The notes below the pieces were generated by a model. The model had not been told where the DNA came from and searched no databases. It worked only from the letters and a program-made list of their open reading frames with translations. Positions 61,580 to 64,000 of a DNA stretch of 64,000 nucleotides are shown in pieces (the first letter of the stretch is position 1; the number at the start of each line of letters is the position of its first letter). Source of the DNA: Sphingobacterium cellulitidis (GTDB lineage: Bacteria > Bacteroidota > Bacteroidia > Sphingobacteriales > Sphingobacteriaceae); NCBI GenBank assembly GCA_002245855.1, contig NOUX01000006.1, positions 124,001 through 188,000 on the forward strand. Reading direction: 5' to 3'. The translations under genes and the position numbers were made by a program.

Positions 61580-62563
61580 ATGCTATCATTCACGGAATTT
61601 TTTACGAAAAAGAAAATTGATATCAAAGCTTTGCAACAAGCAAAGCCTGATCTGTATCATGAATTTGATAGGGATTATGCTTTAATGGGTGAAAAGAGTT
61701 TTGATCATAGCAAGAAATTTTGGTTTAATAGATTAAGGAAGGAATACTTACTTCAAGAGATTGAGATTTCGGAACCTAAGAAAGTGGAGGTCAAGGTTGC
61801 GGCGAACAGTACAGGCAGTGTTATTGAAGAATCAACTGTGAAGAAGCCAATGGGATTCCGGCCTAAGTTCAAATCAGCAACCGTAAAACCTGCTGAGGAG
61901 AAACCAGTTGAAGAAGCGAAAGAGCAAACAGAGAAGACAGAGTCTAAGCCGGTGACTGGATTTAAGCCGCGTTTTAAGGCCAGTGCGCCTCCTGTGTCGA
62001 AAGATGCAACGAATACCACAGAAGATTCAACCAAGGCCGTAGAAGTAAAGGGAGAGGCAATGGAGGAAAAGGAAACTCCAGCAAAACCTAAGGGTTTTAC
62101 GCCGAGGTTTAAGGCTGCTAATCTACCTAAGAAAGTAGAACCTGAGAAAAAAGAAGAGGAAATAAAAACTTCAAATACAGAATCGAAAACCGAGGAAGTT
62201 AAATCCGAGGAGACAGCTTCAAAGCCAAAGGGATTTACACCGAGATTTAAGGCGGGAAATCTTCCAAAGAAAGTTGAAGCGGAATCTTCAAGGGAGGAAG
62301 ATGCTTCAAAGGCCAATCAAGAACTAGCAGGGGAATCGAAGGTTCCCGAAGGTAATAAGGAGCCAAAATCTAAACCGACAGGCTTTAAACCTAGATTTAA
62401 AGCAGGTGTTACCAAGACAGATACTAATCAAGAGGAAAAGGAACCTGAAAACCCAAAAGGTCCATCTGAAGAAGCTGAACCTCAACAAACATCAAAACCT
62501 ATTGGATTCAAGCCCCGCTTTGCGGTGAAGAAGTCTACCGATCAAAAGAATAAAGAGGATTAG
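61580..62563 (+). CDS. Repeat protein with six GFxPRFKA motifs, unknown function
   Basis: I start at the ATG at 61580 (MLSFTEFFTKKKIDIKALQQ); an in-frame TTG lies 2 codons upstream. That gives 327 residues. The first 60 residues look folded (PDLYHEFDRDYALMGEKSFD, then HSKKFWFNRLRKEYLLQE). The rest is Lys/Glu/Pro/Ser/Thr-rich, surely disordered, and carries six copies of KPxGFxPRFKA. No signal peptide, membrane helix or enzyme motif. The evenly spaced basic-aromatic motifs suggest binding to a repetitive partner such as RNA, a ribosome or a filament. It follows a terminator and is monocistronic. Confidence 0.85.
   Translation: MLSFTEFFTKKKIDIKALQQAKPDLYHEFDRDYALMGEKSFDHSKKFWFNRLRKEYLLQEIEISEPKKVEVKVAANSTGSVIEESTVKKPMGFRPKFKSATVKPAEEKPVEEAKEQTEKTESKPVTGFKPRFKASAPPVSKDATNTTEDSTKAVEVKGEAMEEKETPAKPKGFTPRFKAANLPKKVEPEKKEEEIKTSNTESKTEEVKSEETASKPKGFTPRFKAGNLPKKVEAESSREEDASKANQELAGESKVPEGNKEPKSKPTGFKPRFKAGVTKTDTNQEEKEPENPKGPSEEAEPQQTSKPIGFKPRFAVKKSTDQKNKED
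61844..62526 (+). repeat. Six-copy KPxGFxPRFKA coding repeat
   Basis: Copies lie at about 61844, 61946, 62084, 62221, 62372 and 62494: KPMGFRPKFK, KPVTGFKPRFKA, KPKGFTPRFKA (twice), KPTGFKPRFKA and KPIGFKPRFAV. The spacing is roughly 100-150 bases. Copies 3 and 4 also share the following N-LPKKVE stretch, a sign of recent duplication. Confidence 0.85.
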
Positions 62564-62624
62564 AAAGATTTCGTATAAAATCTGATTTATTTTATATTTT
62601 TAGATTCAAAATTGATAATAAATT

Positions 62625-63368
62625 ATGTTAAAAGAAGAAAGACAAGCCTATATCATACATCAAATTAATATACACAACAAAGTTTTATCTTCGGATTTAA
62701 GTGTTCAGTTAAATGTTTCTGAGGATACCATTCGTCGGGATTTAAATGAGTTGGCAGAGAGTGGAAAAGTATTGAAGGTATATGGTGGGGCATTATCGAA
62801 GTCTTTTCAATATCCCTTTCAGGAAGGAAATGTTTATGCCAAGGAGGCGAAGAAAGAGATTGCTTCGAAGGCTATTTCATTAATCCAGAGTGGGATGACC
62901 ATTTTAGTGGGCGGTGGGACGAGTATGATTGAATTGGCACGATTGGTTCCGAAGGATGTTCAATGTACTTTCTTTACAATTAGCCCATTGGTTGCCTTGG
63001 AATTGGCTGAGAAAGAAAATTTAGAGGTCTTTCTTTTAGGAGGGAAACTATCCAGAAACACCAATGTGGTATCGGGTTCACAAGTTATCAATGAGTTATC
63101 AGATATCAAGGTGGATTTATGTTTGTTGGGGACGAACAGTTTATCGGTGGAAGAAGGAGTTACGGATTCAGATTGGGAAGTTGTTCAGATCAAAAAAGCC
63201 ATGATCAAATGCTCTCAGAAATTAGGGGTTTTGAGTATAGTGGAGAAATTGAACTCCAACCAGAAGCTAAGGGTGTGCCCATTAAAGGACATTACCTACC
63301 TTATTACAGATTTAAACCCTAAACATCCTAGTTTGGAGGAGTTTAGTAAGCAAATAAATATTATTTAA
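62625..63368 (+). CDS. DeoR/GlpR family transcriptional regulator
   Basis: A 247-residue regulator. The N-terminal helix-turn-helix (about 1-57) has the family pattern LSSDLSVQLNVSEDTIRRDLNEL and GKVLKVYGGAL. A C-terminal sugar-phosphate-sensing domain (about 75-245) contains TILVGGGTSMIELARLVP, VFLLGGKLSRNTNVVSG and CLLGTNSLSVEEGVTDSDWE. It probably represses a sugar or nucleoside pathway, but no such genes adjoin. Its stop abuts the stop of the convergent CapA gene. Confidence 0.95.
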   Translation: MLKEERQAYIIHQINIHNKVLSSDLSVQLNVSEDTIRRDLNELAESGKVLKVYGGALSKSFQYPFQEGNVYAKEAKKEIASKAISLIQSGMTILVGGGTSMIELARLVPKDVQCTFFTISPLVALELAEKENLEVFLLGGKLSRNTNVVSGSQVINELSDIKVDLCLLGTNSLSVEEGVTDSDWEVVQIKKAMIKCSQKLGVLSIVEKLNSNQKLRVCPLKDITYLITDLNPKHPSLEEFSKQINII

Positions 63369-64000
63369 TCAGATTTTCTTATTAAAAGTTTTTATACGGA
63401 TGGCTCTTTCAACGAGCCATTTGTTGCTTTCAATAAATAGGTTATGCCAAATCAGGTTATAATTTATTCTACGATTGAAAAAAGTTCTTTTAGCATGCTT
63501 TAATAATTTGCTGATGCTGTAGCCTGCTAGTCCATTAAAAGGTTTTGCATAGTAATTGGCATGATGCTTTTTCCATTCTTCCACAGCTTTTTTATTGACA
63601 TATTCTTCATAATCATGATTATTCAGTTTTGCTGATAATGGTCTTATGAAATCAAGGGATAATTTTTTGTCCTTTAATTCTACTGTTTGTTTTTTCTTTT
63701 CAACAATATGGAGGAAGTGCTGATTTAGATTTTTGTTTTCGAATTCAAGTTCAAGGACAGCGCCAATATTCCATTGCGGATGATTAGCATGATAGTCGAA
63801 ATAGAAATTTCCCAGACTGTAAACAATTAATTTCTGGTTATATTCTTCAATCCCTTGTACAATATGCGGATGGTGGGCAATGATTACATCAGCGCCGAGA
63901 TCAATCAATTCTTTATAGCGGTCTTTCCATTCGGGGATTGGCACATCGAGGAGTTCTACACCCGCATGGATCTGAACAATAAGGACATCAACTTGGCTTT
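63369..64000 (-). CDS. CapA family protein, partial (5' end beyond window)
   Basis: The frame is open from the TGA at 63371-63369 to the window edge, so at least 210 residues are present. The visible part contains VDVLIVQIHAGVEL, then GADVIIAHHPHIVQGIE and KLIVYSLGNFYFD. These are the conserved metallophosphatase-like motifs of the CapA/PgsA family, linked to poly-gamma-glutamate or capsule synthesis in some bacteria. The C-terminal 120 residues are basic and less conserved. Function here is unknown because the N-terminus and upstream genes are not seen. Confidence 0.9.
   Translation of the reverse strand, partial: SQVDVLIVQIHAGVELLDVPIPEWKDRYKELIDLGADVIIAHHPHIVQGIEEYNQKLIVYSLGNFYFDYHANHPQWNIGAVLELEFENKNLNQHFLHIVEKKKQTVELKDKKLSLDFIRPLSAKLNNHDYEEYVNKKAVEEWKKHHANYYAKPFNGLAGYSISKLLKHAKRTFFNRRINYNLIWHNLFIESNKWLVERAIRIKTFNKKI

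Noticed and set aside
61753..62316. Reverse ORF of 187 codons inside the GFxPRFKA repeat gene
   Set aside because: Its translation simply mirrors the repeats (Leu-Gly/Phe patterns); the forward frame has a sensible start and charged composition.
1..64000. CRISPR arrays, rRNA genes, transposons or integrons
   Set aside because: No regularly spaced repeats, rRNA-like sequence, transposase or integrase reading frames were recognised on either strand.

Overview
The window looks like a chromosomal segment of a Bacteroidota bacterium, most likely Sphingobacteriaceae (Sphingobacterium or a close relative). This is inferred from gene content: a TonB-dependent receptor with an N-terminal carboxypeptidase-like domain, DUF4270/DUF4876-type lipoproteins, a PafA-type phosphatase and SufBCD. 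Many intergenic regions also carry the Bacteroidota -7 promoter box TAnnTTTG, and GC content is moderate to low. No rRNA, integrase, transposase or CRISPR array was seen. One tRNA gene, tRNA-Gly(GCC), is present.

Layout. 0-5.3 kb: an ECF sigma factor with a coupled partial gene, radA, a thioredoxin-fold lipid/periplasm-type protein, and a lemA-TPM-TPM cluster. 5.3-8.6 kb: an FAD-dependent oxidoreductase, tRNA-Gly and an MFS exporter with an unusual structured mRNA leader. 8.6-12.2 kb: sufB-sufC-sufD, closed by a strong terminator. 12.5-20 kb: an Lrp regulator with an unknown protein, ung, a coupled serine hydrolase/M19 dipeptidase pair, and xseA-xseB. 20.1-26.8 kb: an outer-membrane cluster of TonB receptor, DUF4876-like lipoprotein, beta-barrel protein and di-haem cytochrome c peroxidase. 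26.8-38 kb: uvrA, a PafA-like phosphatase, an Rrf2 regulator, murF, pfkA, a split DsbD system and birA. 38-43 kb: rsfS, ftsH, LUD protein, rhomboid protease and small enzymes. 43-46.4 kb: an AT-rich accessory stretch with orphan lipoproteins, a flavin reductase and a methyltransferase. 46.4-55.6 kb: comM-type ATPase, a YtxH/holin-like envelope-stress cassette, a GDP-fucose synthase-like enzyme, trmB, an M28 peptidase and a histidine kinase-response regulator-nicotinamidase operon. 55.9-64 kb: a DUF4270/Kelch lipoprotein operon, asd, an SDR threonine dehydrogenase with a YebC protein, a protein with six copies of a GFxPRFKA motif, a DeoR-type regulator and a partial CapA protein.

Functional themes are housekeeping (DNA repair: radA, ung, xseAB, uvrA; Fe-S assembly; peptidoglycan precursors: murF, asd) mixed with envelope and redox functions. 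Four same-strand gene pairs overlap by one base as TAATG, and several promoters place the -7 box only 3-8 bases before the start codon, which suggests leaderless messages.

The observations most worth following are: the three-way-junction leader ahead of the MFS gene (about 8341-8438); the four-gene TonB/peroxidase cluster with a dyad in its promoter; the disordered GFxPRFKA repeat protein; the stand-alone serine hydrolase that lacks the GH3 barrel normally fused to it; and a long palindromic repeat between murF and pfkA. All family names come from reading the translations; none was checked against a database.
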